Source: JBNKVT01 sp050299335 (lineage in GTDB: Bacteria > Pseudomonadota > Alphaproteobacteria > Rhodobacterales > Rhodobacteraceae). Taken from it: a DNA stretch of 64,000 nucleotides. Shown in pieces: positions 51,038 through 59,948 of this stretch. Numbering within the stretch: the stretch's first letter is position 1; every line of letters begins with the position of its first letter. The translations under genes were made by a program, and so were the position numbers. The DNA lies in the NCBI GenBank assembly GCA_050299335.1, contig JBNKVT010000019.1, positions 1 through 64,000 on the forward strand, given 5' to 3'. Under the pieces are notes generated by a model. It ran no database searches, had not been told where the DNA came from, and saw nothing but the letters and a program-made list of their open reading frames with translations.

Positions 51038-52880
51038 AGCCATGGTCGATCCGTTCGCGCCCTACGAGGCCGCGACGCCGCCCAGGGAGATCTTCGCCTA
51101 TGTCCGCTCGCTGATCGGCCCGTTCCGCCGCGTGATCGTCATTACCCTGTTCTTCGGACTGGTCGCGGCCTTGGCCGAGACCTTCCTGATCTTCTACTCA
51201 GGCCGCCTCATCGACCTGATGACCGCCGCCGGGTCCGACGGCATCGCCGCCCGCCACGGGCTCGAACTGGCCGCGGCCGCGGTGGTGATCCTGATGATCC
51301 GACCCGTCTCGGCCAGCCTGCAATGGCTGATGATGTTCAACGGCTTTTCGACCAACATGGTCGGCCTCGTCCGCTGGCGGGCGCACCGGCACATGCTGGG
51401 CCAGTCGATTGGGTTCTTCCAGAACGACTTCGCCGGGCGCCTGTCGAACCGGGTGATGAACATGGGCTACGCGGTCGAGGACAGCATCTTCCTCGTCCTC
51501 GAAGGCTTCTGGTATTTCGCCATCTTCATCACCGCCACCGCCATCGTGCTGGCGGGGATGAGCCCGTGGCTGATCGCCTCGCTGCTGGTCTGGGTGACGA
51601 TCTATATCAGCTTCACCATCTACATCGCCCCCCGGATCGGGGTGGCGTCGGAGAAGCTGAGCAATGCGAACTCGGCCGTCACGGCGCGGGTGGTCGATGC
51701 CTATACCAACATGGAATCGGTCAAGCTCTTCGCCCATGCCGAGCGGGAGGAGACTTTCGCCCGCACCGCCATGCAGCGGCACCGCCTCAGGTTCTCGCGG
51801 CTGGCGCGGCTGTTCACGACCATGATCACCGGCGTGCAGACCTGCAACGCGCTGGCCATCATCATGCTGGTTGTGCCTTCGATTCTGCTCTGGAACCGGG
51901 GCATCCTCAGCATCGGCGAAGTCGCGGCGGCGGTGGCCCTTGTGGTGCGGCTGAACTCGATGACCGGCTGGATCATGTTCCTGACCACGCGGGTCTTCGA
52001 GCATATGGGCGTGATCCGCGAGGGCCTCGACAGCATCTCCGTGCCCCATAGCGTGACCGACAGGCCCGGCGCCCCGGCCCTGAAGGTTACCGAGGCCGAA
52101 ATCCGCTACGAAGGGCTGACCCATCATTACGGCAAGGGCGAAGGCGGGCTCAACGGGGTCGATCTGGTGATCCCGCCGGGCCAGCGCGTCGGGCTGATCG
52201 GGCGATCGGGGGCGGGCAAGTCCTCGCTGGTCAACCTTCTGCTGCGCTTCCGCGATGCCGAAGGCGGCCGGGTGCTGATCGACGGGCAGGACGTTTCCGA
52301 GGTCACCCAGGACAGTCTCAGGGCCCAGATCGGCATGGTGACCCAGGACAGCTCGCTCCTGCACCGTTCGGTGCGCGACAACATCCTCTACGGGCGGCCC
52401 GATGCCACCGAGGCCGAGATGATCGCGGCTGCCGAACGGGCCGAGGCGACCGGCTTCATCGCCGATCTTGTCGATCCCAAGGGGCGGCGCGGCTACAACG
52501 CCCAGGTCGGCGAGCGGGGCGTGAAACTGTCGGGTGGCCAGCGGCAGCGGATCGCCCTTGCGCGGGTGATCCTGAAGGACGCGCCGATCCTGGTGCTGGA
52601 CGAGGCGACTTCGGCGCTGGACAGCGAGGTCGAGGCGGCGATCCAGAAGTCGCTTTACGGGGTGATGGAGGGCAAGACGGTGATCGCGATTGCGCACCGC
52701 CTCTCGACCATTGCCCGCATGGACCGGATCATCGTCCTGGACGCGGGCCGGATCGTCGAGGACGGGACCCATGCCGAGTTGCTGGCCCTGAACGGGCTCT
52801 ATGCCGGGTTCTGGAACCGCCAGTCCGGCGGCTTCCTCGGGCTCGATACTGGCGAGAACGTGACCGAGGCGGCGGAATGA
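51015..52880 (+). CDS. ABC exporter half-transporter A (permease-ATPase)
   Basis: A 621-residue half-transporter: six helices (about 40-330) then an ATPase domain. Walker A GLIGRSGAGKSSLVNLLLRF, signature LSGGQRQRIALARVILKDAP, Walker B ILVLDEATSALDSE with its Glu, and switch His in IAIAHRLSTIARMD are all intact. I use the ATG at 51015 (GGAGGGG upstream). The stop overlaps the start of a homologous gene by 4 bases, so the product is probably one half of a heterodimeric type IV exporter (MsbA/LmrCD-like). Substrate unknown; a leader with two uORFs precedes it. Confidence 0.92.
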   Translation: MSLFARTEAMVDPFAPYEAATPPREIFAYVRSLIGPFRRVIVITLFFGLVAALAETFLIFYSGRLIDLMTAAGSDGIAARHGLELAAAAVVILMIRPVSASLQWLMMFNGFSTNMVGLVRWRAHRHMLGQSIGFFQNDFAGRLSNRVMNMGYAVEDSIFLVLEGFWYFAIFITATAIVLAGMSPWLIASLLVWVTIYISFTIYIAPRIGVASEKLSNANSAVTARVVDAYTNMESVKLFAHAEREETFARTAMQRHRLRFSRLARLFTTMITGVQTCNALAIIMLVVPSILLWNRGILSIGEVAAAVALVVRLNSMTGWIMFLTTRVFEHMGVIREGLDSISVPHSVTDRPGAPALKVTEAEIRYEGLTHHYGKGEGGLNGVDLVIPPGQRVGLIGRSGAGKSSLVNLLLRFRDAEGGRVLIDGQDVSEVTQDSLRAQIGMVTQDSSLLHRSVRDNILYGRPDATEAEMIAAAERAEATGFIADLVDPKGRRGYNAQVGERGVKLSGGQRQRIALARVILKDAPILVLDEATSALDSEVEAAIQKSLYGVMEGKTVIAIAHRLSTIARMDRIIVLDAGRIVEDGTHAELLALNGLYAGFWNRQSGGFLGLDTGENVTEAAE

Positions 52881-54742
52881 GCCTCGCCACGCTCGCCCGC
52901 CGCCTCGCCGCCCCGCTCGAAAATCTCGCAGACCCCTACGCCCCGGCACACGCCCCGCCGCAGCCGGGGGTCTGGTTCTACCTGAAAGGCAACCTGAAAC
53001 CGCTCCGCAAGGTGATCGCGGCCAGCCTGATCTTCACCGTGCTCGCAGCGACAGTCGAGGTCTGGCTGGTCACCTATGCCGGCACCCTGATCGACACGCT
53101 GTCGACGGTCGGCCTCGGCGAGGACCTCTGGGACCTGCACGGAACGAAACTCGGCCTCGCCGCCCTCGCCATCCTGATCCTCAGGCCCATCACCCATTAC
53201 CTGCGCGAGGGCACCAACGACCTCGGCCTCCGGCCCAACGCCGCGACCCTGTTCCGCTGGCGGGCGGCGCGGCATGTGGGGCGCCAGTCGGTCGGCTGGT
53301 TTCAGTCCGACCTCTCGGGCCGCACCGCCGCGCGGGTGGTCGAGATTGGCTCGGACGCGGCCGGGGCCATCTATTCCTCGCTCAACGCCATCGCCTATGT
53401 TTCGGTCTACCTCATCGGCATCCTGATCCTGATGGCCGCCGCCGATGCCAGGCTCCTTGCGATCGTAGCGGCCTGGCTCGGCCTCTATGCCGCCACCATG
53501 CGCGCCCTGATCCCGGCCTTCGACCGCGTGAACGAGGCCTTCCACGCTTCGCGCTCCGCCCTGACCGGCGAACTGGTCGATGCCTACGCCAATATCGACA
53601 CCGTGCGCCTCTTCGCCGATGCCGACGCGCAGGAGGCGGACACAAGGGAAAAGGTCGAGGACGTGCGGCAGGCCTTCCTGCATCTGCAAAGAGTAGAGGT
53701 GGCGCTGAACATGACCATCACGGCGCTCGACGGGATCATCCTCGTCGGGCTGGTCGGATTTGCCGCGGCCCTCTGGAACGCCGGCGCGGCGACGCTCGGG
53801 ATTGTCGGCGTGGCGCTGGCGCTGGCCTTCCGCATCACCGGCATGATCGAATGGGCGATGGAGGCGGTGGCCGCGATATTTTCCCATGTCGGCGCCCTCC
53901 GCGAGGCGTTGCGCACCGTCGCCCAGCCGCTCGCCATCGAGGACGCGCCCGGCGCACCGGCGCTGGCGATCACCGAAGGCCGGATCGGGATCGAGGCGGT
54001 CTGCCACCACTACAGCAAGGGGACCGGCGGGCTCGACGGCGTGACGCTGGAGGTGGCACCGGGCGAGAAGGTCGGGCTGGTCGGCCGCTCAGGCGCGGGC
54101 AAATCGACTCTCGTCAACCTGATCCTGCGCTTCTTCGAGGCAGAGGCGGGACGGATACGCATCGACGGGCAGGACATCGCGGAGGTAACCCAGGACAGCC
54201 TGCGCGCCGGGATCGGCATGGTGGCGCAGGAGGCCGCGCTCCTCCATCGCTCGGTCCGCGCGAACATCGCCTTCGGGCAAGGCCAGGTCAGGCAGGCCGA
54301 GATCGAGGCGGCGGCCAGGAAGGCACATGCCCACGACTTCATTCAGGACCTTCGGGACGAGGACGGGCGGACGGGCTATGCGGCGCGGGTCGGCGAGCGC
54401 GGGGTGAAACTGTCCGGCGGCCAGCGCCAACGGATCGCCCTTGCCCGGGTGATCCTGAAGGACGCCCCGATCCTGATCCTCGACGAAGCCACATCGGCAC
54501 TGGATTCCGAGATCGAGACGGCAATCCAGGAAACGCTCTACGAGGTGATGGAAGGCAAGACCGTGATCGCCATCGCCCACCGCCTCTCGACCATCGCCCG
54601 CCTGGACCGGATCATCGTGCTCGACGCCGGTCGCATCGCCGAAGAGGGCACCCATGCCGAGCTGCTTGCGGCGGGCGGTCTCTATGCCGGGTTCTGGAAC
54701 AGGCAATCCGGCGGGTTTCTGGGAAAGGAGCCGGGGGGATGA
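52877..54742 (+). CDS. ABC exporter half-transporter B (permease-ATPase)
   Basis: A 621-residue partner of the preceding gene with the same domain order. LENLADPYAPAHAPPQPGVW at the N-terminus matches the DPFAPYEAATPP start of half A. Walker A GLVGRSGAGKSTLVNLILRF, signature LSGGQRQRIALARVILKDAP and Walker B ILILDEATSALDSE are intact, so both ATP sites look competent, unlike many heterodimers with one degenerate site. The end of the gene runs into a cytochrome b561 remnant. Confidence 0.92.
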   Translation: MSLATLARRLAAPLENLADPYAPAHAPPQPGVWFYLKGNLKPLRKVIAASLIFTVLAATVEVWLVTYAGTLIDTLSTVGLGEDLWDLHGTKLGLAALAILILRPITHYLREGTNDLGLRPNAATLFRWRAARHVGRQSVGWFQSDLSGRTAARVVEIGSDAAGAIYSSLNAIAYVSVYLIGILILMAAADARLLAIVAAWLGLYAATMRALIPAFDRVNEAFHASRSALTGELVDAYANIDTVRLFADADAQEADTREKVEDVRQAFLHLQRVEVALNMTITALDGIILVGLVGFAAALWNAGAATLGIVGVALALAFRITGMIEWAMEAVAAIFSHVGALREALRTVAQPLAIEDAPGAPALAITEGRIGIEAVCHHYSKGTGGLDGVTLEVAPGEKVGLVGRSGAGKSTLVNLILRFFEAEAGRIRIDGQDIAEVTQDSLRAGIGMVAQEAALLHRSVRANIAFGQGQVRQAEIEAAARKAHAHDFIQDLRDEDGRTGYAARVGERGVKLSGGQRQRIALARVILKDAPILILDEATSALDSEIETAIQETLYEVMEGKTVIAIAHRLSTIARLDRIIVLDAGRIAEEGTHAELLAAGGLYAGFWNRQSGGFLGKEPGG

Positions 54743-54744
54743 GA

Positions 54745-54989
54745 ACCCGAACCGGGCCATCCCGGGCCTCCGCACCGTCGCCGACGGTTTCCCCATCGAG
54801 TGGATGGACAGCCTCGGCATCCCCACCCTGCTCGCCAAGAACCCCGACCTCGCCAAGAAGGCCCTCTTCATCCACGAATACGCCGTGTGGGCCCTGATGC
54901 TCCTGATCGCCGCCCATGTTGGGGTCGCGCTGATGCACACGGTGATCAAGAAGGACGGGGAGATGCAGCGGATGTGGCCGCCTTATTGA
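54745..54989 (+). pseudogene. Cytochrome b561 C-terminal remnant
   Basis: An open stretch without its own start encodes IEWMDSLGIPTLLAKNPDLA, KKALFIHEYAVWALMLLIAA and HVGVALMHTVIKKDGEMQRM, ending WPPY. HEYxxxxLxxLxxxHxxxALxH and the K-D-G-x-x-x-RM-x-P end are the last helix and tail of b561-type diheme cytochromes. About 100 residues of the N-terminal helices are missing; the frame begins right after the ABC gene. It is best read as a truncated gene left by a rearrangement. Confidence 0.7.
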
Positions 54990-55283
54990 TTAGGCAAGCG
55001 GATCATTCGTCCCGCCACCCAAACCTGCGCTCCCCAAAATTCTTCCCCGCTCCGAGCTGGTCCGGTGCGACCAGCACCGGTCCAAGCCCGTCCCGCCCCG
55101 GGGACGGGCGCTTTGCTGACGCAAGGTTGAGCGGGCCGCTAGGGATTGTCTGCACCATAAAGCTTCCCAGCACAGAGGCCTGGGACGCGCCCATCCTGGG
55201 ACAGTCTTGGCCCTGATTTCTGAGCGGGAACGGTGGGTTGGCGGTGGTGGAAAAGAACGGCGTGTGAAGCGGATGTGGCCGCC
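54968..55283. repeat. 15-bp direct repeats flanking a 286-bp segment
   Basis: GCGGATGTGGCCGCC occurs at 54968-54982 and again at 55269-55283. Both encode the RMWPP tail of b561; at the second site the frame reads KRMWPPF and stop, and a one-base shift upstream gives VEKNGV, so it looks like a second, frameshifted b561 end. Confidence 0.6.
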
Positions 55284-55351
55284 GTTCTAGGAAGTGTGAG
55301 TGGAAGGGGAGTTCGCTGCTATGGTGATTGTGTACTTGAAGAGATAGTAGT
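54990..55351. other. Non-coding stretch entering the AT-richer patch
   Basis: Up to about 55250 the sequence is GC-rich with short frames in both directions (one minus-strand frame of 125 codons, 55003-55380) but no family match or ribosome site. From about 55285 the composition becomes AT-richer. It contains the second b561 tail. Confidence 0.5.
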
Positions 55352-55588
55352 TTATGGGTGTGCCGTACGCCAGATTTCAAGCATTGAAAAGGCGGCGTCC
55401 AGTGAGGCTACGCGAGCAAGCACATTGATACCGCGCCTTTCACAATCATCATTGGTCTCAAAGAGGAAGTAACCGTCGAAGCCCAAATGCGCGGCACCAC
55501 TTTCTATTATGGACTTTTGCGATAGTTCCGAGATATGAATCGACCTAGAGTTGTCTATTCTCGCAGTGCCGAGGTATCCGTCTTCCAT
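55352..55588 (-). CDS. Small divergent protein of unknown function
   Basis: A 78-residue frame from the ATG at 55588, which has an excellent ribosome site (AGGAGG, 8 bases upstream). It encodes MEDGYLGTARIDNSRSIHIS, LGFDGYFLFETNDDCERRG and a final AAFSMLEIWRTAHP: acidic, soluble, no family known. Its start codon overlaps that of the divergent 229-aa gene by 2 bases, so each gene's ribosome site lies inside the other's coding sequence. Confidence 0.5.
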   Translation of the reverse strand: MEDGYLGTARIDNSRSIHISELSQKSIIESGAAHLGFDGYFLFETNDDCERRGINVLARVASLDAAFSMLEIWRTAHP

Positions 55589-56276
55589 GGCCCGTCCTCC
55601 TAATCGCCCGCGCATCTCCGCAAACGAGCTGGCCCTTTATATGGTTTCGTCTGACACTGCCCGCATGGGTATCATCAGACGAGCAGCCGAGCCGCAGACC
55701 TATGTAACTACGCGATACAAAGATGTCCGCGCCCCAATAAAGACATTCCTAGCCGACATGGCTCGCCGGGGGAATCCCTTAAATGAAGCAGAAGCTATGT
55801 TTGAGCATCGAGCCGAAGATCCCGATGAAAGCGATCTACGACAGGATGATGCGAGGCAGTCGATTGAGGTTATTCGGTCTGTCAGGGGCATGGCGAACCA
55901 ACTTGCCCCACTCGAATTTGTCCAAGCGCCACACTCACAGCCAAAGCTGAATCTATCGGGTGTCGAGGTATCTGTGCGAGCTGATTTGTGGGTCTATGGC
56001 AGCAGGCGTGATACTGAGCAAATTGGTGGCGCACTGCTTAGAATGACGCAAGATGATGGGGCGCGAAGGGAAGACATGGGGCGCTACGTTGCAACTTTAA
56101 TGCGGATGCATCTTGATCAAAACAATCCTTCCAACCGAGAGCCTACGAACCGACTGTGTATGGCGATTGATATTCGCCATGGTCAAATTTTCGCGGCTCC
56201 AAATGCAAGCGCACGGCGAATGAGCGACATGGAAGCGGCTTGTCGTGTCATTCACGCTCTTTGGGGGCAGGCCTAG
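55587..56276 (+). CDS. Unknown 229-aa protein of the accessory patch
   Basis: Starts MARPPNRPRISANELALYMV and continues MGIIRRAAEPQTYVTTRYKD, VRAPIKTFLADMARRG. The middle has LNLSGVEVSVRADLWVYGSR, a beta hairpin reminiscent of the D...(D/E)xK core region of nuclease-fold proteins, but the lysine is not evident (GGALLRM), so a nuclease call is not justified. P-x-I-S-x-N-x-L-A-x-Y-M starts occur in uncharacterised proteins I have seen in variable loci. GAGGTA precedes the ATG. DNA is AT-richer than the neighbours, suggesting transfer. Confidence 0.65.
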   Translation: MARPPNRPRISANELALYMVSSDTARMGIIRRAAEPQTYVTTRYKDVRAPIKTFLADMARRGNPLNEAEAMFEHRAEDPDESDLRQDDARQSIEVIRSVRGMANQLAPLEFVQAPHSQPKLNLSGVEVSVRADLWVYGSRRDTEQIGGALLRMTQDDGARREDMGRYVATLMRMHLDQNNPSNREPTNRLCMAIDIRHGQIFAAPNASARRMSDMEAACRVIHALWGQA

Positions 56277-56450
56277 CCTTTTGCATCGCTAATTTAAATA
56301 GCCGTTCATTGTCTCGCTCTCATCGGCTTAAACTACGAGACCTCGTGTGGAACCTTTCAACTTGTCCGATTGACTACGGTACTCATCCGCCAATAAGTTG
56401 CTTGTCCCAATTGTATTTTCGCTCACCTATGGTTTTGGCTCCGCTCCTAT

Positions 56451-57203
56451 ATGTATCTACCCTCTCGTCAAAAGGTATTCTACTTCTGCGATGAATCCAG
56501 TCACCACGCTGGTGACGAATTTATGGCCGTAGGTGGTATCGCAGTGAATCTAAACTCCCTTGGTGAAATTGAGCGACAAATTATTGCTCTGAAGTCATCA
56601 CTTAGTTTGATGGGCGAAATAAAATGGAGCAACACGAAAAACAGGCGTGACAGTGGGCAAAAAGCATACGCTGACCTATTGCGAGAACTTGTCGAAGCCA
56701 AAAAAATTCATTTTCACATCAGGTTCCAAAGGACTGACGAATACGATCACAAGCTGTCCGGATCGAGGAGGAAAATAGATACTGTTTCCAAGGCTTACTA
56801 CCAACTCCTGACCCATAGACCGGTTACCTTCTATGGTGATTCATCGGACCTTCATATTCGTCCAGACTCAGGAGAATGCACAGAACTACTGCCAAAATAC
56901 CAAGGACATCTGAATTCAGAATGCAAACGAATTCACAAATGCCAATCGGTGAAGTCCATTCACCCTACCAACTCTAAAAACTCCGACATGCTGCAGCTTC
57001 TAGACGTGACACTTGGGGCATTGACATGCCTAAAAAACCAACGCCACTTGAGTGGCAAATTGGCGTCACCTAAAATAGAACTTGCTGATCATATTCATGC
57101 GTTGTGGGGGCGTCATGATCTAGACAAGTCCCACGTGAGAACCTCTCGCAAATTCAATGTTTGGAACGTCAAGCCGACGATGAAGAAAGGTCGCGGTCCC
57201 TAG
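56451..57203 (+). CDS. DUF3800 protein
   Basis: A 250-residue protein. KVFYFCDESSHHAGDEFMAV followed by GGIAVN is the DUF3800 opening (an acidic D-E-S on the first strand), and NSDMLQLLDVTLGALTCL matches the late helix (usual form LLQLADLVAGA). The family has an RNase H-like look and is frequent in mobile and phage-defence neighbourhoods, but no activity is established. GC content is visibly lower than in the flanking genes. The ATG at 56451 has no clear ribosome site; 174 AT-rich bases separate it from the 229-aa gene. Confidence 0.75.
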   Translation: MYLPSRQKVFYFCDESSHHAGDEFMAVGGIAVNLNSLGEIERQIIALKSSLSLMGEIKWSNTKNRRDSGQKAYADLLRELVEAKKIHFHIRFQRTDEYDHKLSGSRRKIDTVSKAYYQLLTHRPVTFYGDSSDLHIRPDSGECTELLPKYQGHLNSECKRIHKCQSVKSIHPTNSKNSDMLQLLDVTLGALTCLKNQRHLSGKLASPKIELADHIHALWGRHDLDKSHVRTSRKFNVWNVKPTMKKGRGP

Positions 57204-57578
57204 GTCCTAGCCTATACGGCGCTACAGGCATAACCTGTGGTTTCGGATCCCAGGGACGAATAAAACATAGTCGATTTCCTAGATTTTTTCAACTAGATGT
57301 TTCCCATTTTAAGTGTTTTCCTACCACTCCTGCCAATTCCTGTCTTGCTCGCCACGCACCCTAATTTCCTTTGTTAGATCGACAGAAGTGTCGGTTCTTA
57401 GAATCACATACACAGATCAACCCTTCGCGCTCATTGTCCCCTCCGCCGGTGTGCAAGTTGCGCACCCTGCGAGACCTGCGCAACCACCGCGCAAACCCCG
57501 AAAATTAACCCATCATCAACCATTTTTTCCAACAAAATCAACGAGAAGCCAGTTTTTGCACGCGTGCAAAGCCCCGTC
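57204..57578. other. Non-coding end of the accessory patch
   Basis: 375 bases between the DUF3800 gene and the convergent ubiB. AT-rich to about 57420, then Rhodobacterales-like. It contains one 16-bp palindrome (57555-57570) and short frames without support. Confidence 0.5.
57555..57570. promoter_or_regulatory. 16-bp perfect palindrome after ubiB
   Basis: TTTGCACGCGTGCAAA is fully self-complementary and lies 8 bases beyond the ubiB stop. It could be a regulator site or part of an RNA hairpin at the transcript end; no T-run follows on the minus strand. Confidence 0.35.
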
Positions 57579-59102
57579 TCACCCCCCCAGCAGCGTCACC
57601 AGCCCGCCCCCGATCCCGAGCCCGATCAGCAGCCACCCCCACCAGGCCACCCGCCCCTTCCGGACCTCCTGAGGCGACCCATTGCTCCGGATCAGCAGCT
57701 CCTCCGCCATCCCCGGCAGCCGGGGCCCCAGCCGCGACAGGATCCGCACCGTCCGCGCCAGGTCCCGCACCACCGCCGCTGGCCCGATATTGTCTCGGAT
57801 ATACCGCTCCACCACCGGCCGCGCCGTCTCCCACATGTTCAGCTCCGGATCGAGCGACCGCGCCACCCCCTCGACCACCACCATGGTCCGCTGCAACAGG
57901 ATCAGCTCCGTCCGCGTCTCCATCCCGAACCTCTCGGTCACCTCGAAGAGATGCTGCAACAGATGCCCCATCGAGATATGCCGCGCATCCTGCCCGAAGA
58001 TCGGCTCCCCCACCGACCTGAGCGCCTGCGCGAAGGCATCCACATCCCGGTCGGCGGGCACGTACCCGGCCTCGAAATGCACCTCTGCAACCCGCGTATA
58101 ATCCCGCCTCAGGAACCCGATCAAAATCTCCGCATAGACCCGCCGCGTATAGGCATCGATCCGCCCCATGATCCCGAAATCCAGCGCCACGATATCGCCG
58201 TTGGGCGCATATTTCAGGTTCCCCTGATGCATGTCGGCATGAAAATACCCGTCCCTCAGCGCGAAGTTCAGGAACGCCTGGATCGTCCGCCGCGACAGGT
58301 CCTGCAGGTCAGCCCCTGCGGCCCTCAGCCCCTCCACATCGCCGAACTTCACCCCCTCGGCCCAGTCCAGCGTCATCACCCGCCGCGACGACAGCGCCCA
58401 GATCACCTCCGGCACCGAGAACCCCGCATCGCCCTCCGAGTTCGCCCGGAACTCATCCGCCGCCGCCGCCTCCATCCGGAGGTCCAGCTCGCCCCGGACG
58501 ACACTCTCGAAATGCTCGATCACCGCCCGCGGTTTCAGCCGCCGCGCCGGCGGGGCGAGCGTCTCGACGAACCAGGCGATCAGGTAGAAGGCGTCGACGT
58601 CGCGCAGAAACGCCCGCTCGATCCCCGGCCGCAGCACCTTGACCGCCACCTCGCGGCCCGTCTCGCGGACCGTCGCCCGATGCACCTGCGCCAGCGAGGC
58701 CGCCGCGACCGGTTCCGAGAACGCCGAGAACAGCGTCTCCGCCGGTGCCCCCAGTTCGCGGGCCACCTCAGCCTTCGCCAGCCCACTATCAAAGGGCGGC
58801 AGCGCGTCCTGCAGCATCATCAGTTCCGAGGCCAGATCGGCCCCGACCACATCCGGCCGCGTCGACATGATCTGCCCGAACTTGATATAAGCCGGACCCA
58901 GTGCCGTCAGCGCCCGCGGAACAGGCGGCAGCGCCGGATCGCCCTTCAGCCCGAGAAACCGGAACGGCCGGGACAGAACGGTCGCCGCAATCCGAAACGC
59001 CCGCGGTGCCTCCATGGCCTCCAGCGCCAGCTGCATGGCACCCGTGCGCTCGAAGGTGGCACCGGTCCGGATCAGCCGCCAGATATTGTGCGGACCCCTC
59101 AT
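57579..59102 (-). CDS. ubiB: Ubiquinone biosynthesis ABC1-type kinase/ATPase
   Basis: A 507-residue protein of the ADCK/UbiB family, needed for ubiquinone synthesis and thought to help extract lipid intermediates from the membrane. It shows the family's KxGQ motif in GPAYIKFGQIMSTRPD, the Ala-rich loop SLAQVHRATVRETG, GYFHADMHQGNLKY (catalytic loop) and DFGIMGRID. One or two C-terminal helices (about 480-505, WWGWLLIGLGIGGGLV). It starts one base after the ubiE stop, so the pair is co-transcribed. Confidence 0.94.
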   Translation of the reverse strand: MRGPHNIWRLIRTGATFERTGAMQLALEAMEAPRAFRIAATVLSRPFRFLGLKGDPALPPVPRALTALGPAYIKFGQIMSTRPDVVGADLASELMMLQDALPPFDSGLAKAEVARELGAPAETLFSAFSEPVAAASLAQVHRATVRETGREVAVKVLRPGIERAFLRDVDAFYLIAWFVETLAPPARRLKPRAVIEHFESVVRGELDLRMEAAAADEFRANSEGDAGFSVPEVIWALSSRRVMTLDWAEGVKFGDVEGLRAAGADLQDLSRRTIQAFLNFALRDGYFHADMHQGNLKYAPNGDIVALDFGIMGRIDAYTRRVYAEILIGFLRRDYTRVAEVHFEAGYVPADRDVDAFAQALRSVGEPIFGQDARHISMGHLLQHLFEVTERFGMETRTELILLQRTMVVVEGVARSLDPELNMWETARPVVERYIRDNIGPAAVVRDLARTVRILSRLGPRLPGMAEELLIRSNGSPQEVRKGRVAWWGWLLIGLGIGGGLVTLLGG

Positions 59103-59849
59103 TCAGATCTTCCAGCCCGAATGCAGGGCGGCGATGCCCATCGACAGGTTCCGGTAGTCAACCCGCTCGAACCCCGCCTCCCGGATCATCGAAGCAAAGG
59201 CTTCCTGATCCGGGAACTGGCGGATCGACTCCACCAGATACTGATAACTGTCCCGATCCCCGGTGATCGCCTTGCCCATCGGCGGGATCACGTTGAACGA
59301 ATAAAGATCATAGAGCCGCCGCAGCAGCGCATTCGGCACCTGCGAGAACTCCAGCACCATCAGCCGCCCGCCGGGCTTCAGCACCCGGTAGGCCTCGGCC
59401 AAGGCATCCCCGATCCGCGTCACATTCCGGATCCCGAACGAGATCGTGTAGGCGTCAAAGCTCCCCGCCCCGAAAGGCAGCGCCATCGCATCGCCGACCA
59501 CCCAGTCGAGCCGGTCGCCCAACCGCGCCGCCTCCGCCCGCTGGCGTCCGGCGACCAGCATGTCCTCGGTCAGGTCCAGCACCGTCACCTGCCCCGCGCC
59601 CTTAACCCTGTCGAGAAACCGGAAGGCCACATCCCCGGTCCCGCCTGCCACGTCCAGCAGATGGCTCCCCTTCCGGGGCGCCAGCCAGTCCAGCATCGCA
59701 TCCTTCCACAGCCGGTGGATCCCGAGGCTCATCGCGTCGTTCATGACGTCGTATTTCGAGGCCACTGACGAGAAAACCCCATGCACCCGCCCGGCCTTTT
59801 CATCCTCGGAAACCGTCTGAAACCCGAAATGAGTGGTCTTTCCGGACAT
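59103..59849 (-). CDS. ubiE: Ubiquinone/menaquinone C-methyltransferase
   Basis: A 248-residue SAM-dependent enzyme for the C-methylation step of ubiquinone synthesis. It shows FGFQTVSEDEKAGRVHGVFS, VASKYDVMNDAMSLGIHRLW, SAM loop LLDVAGGTGDVAF and TISFGIRNV. I use the ATG at 59849 with GAGGCGAGG upstream; the frame is open 15 bases further. Divergent from gyrB across about 480 bases that carry a repeat element. Confidence 0.94.
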   Translation of the reverse strand: MSGKTTHFGFQTVSEDEKAGRVHGVFSSVASKYDVMNDAMSLGIHRLWKDAMLDWLAPRKGSHLLDVAGGTGDVAFRFLDRVKGAGQVTVLDLTEDMLVAGRQRAEAARLGDRLDWVVGDAMALPFGAGSFDAYTISFGIRNVTRIGDALAEAYRVLKPGGRLMVLEFSQVPNALLRRLYDLYSFNVIPPMGKAITGDRDSYQYLVESIRQFPDQEAFASMIREAGFERVDYRNLSMGIAALHSGWKI

Positions 59850-59948
59850 GCGCCCTCGCCTCATGCTCTGCGTCCCCGTGATACCTAGAGCGGAAACTAC
59901 GGGGTTACAATTCTTAAGCGGAACACGCCGCCATGCACTGGATCCGTT

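Noticed and set aside
50666..51043. Extended start of the yciI-like gene through the exporter leader
   Set aside because: The AAGGAG site and family start both point to 50665; the extension lacks similarity.
55003..55380. A 125-codon minus-strand frame in the gap after the b561 remnant
   Set aside because: No ribosome site, family match or coding-like composition change; it spans the border between GC-rich and AT-rich sequence.
55587..56276. Calling the 229-aa protein a PD-(D/E)xK nuclease
   Set aside because: A D-containing beta hairpin is present, but the catalytic Lys is not seen, so the call would be unsupported.
57564..59768. A 734-codon plus-strand frame opposite ubiB and ubiE
   Set aside because: Pro/Arg/His-rich shadow with no domain; both minus-strand genes are clear.
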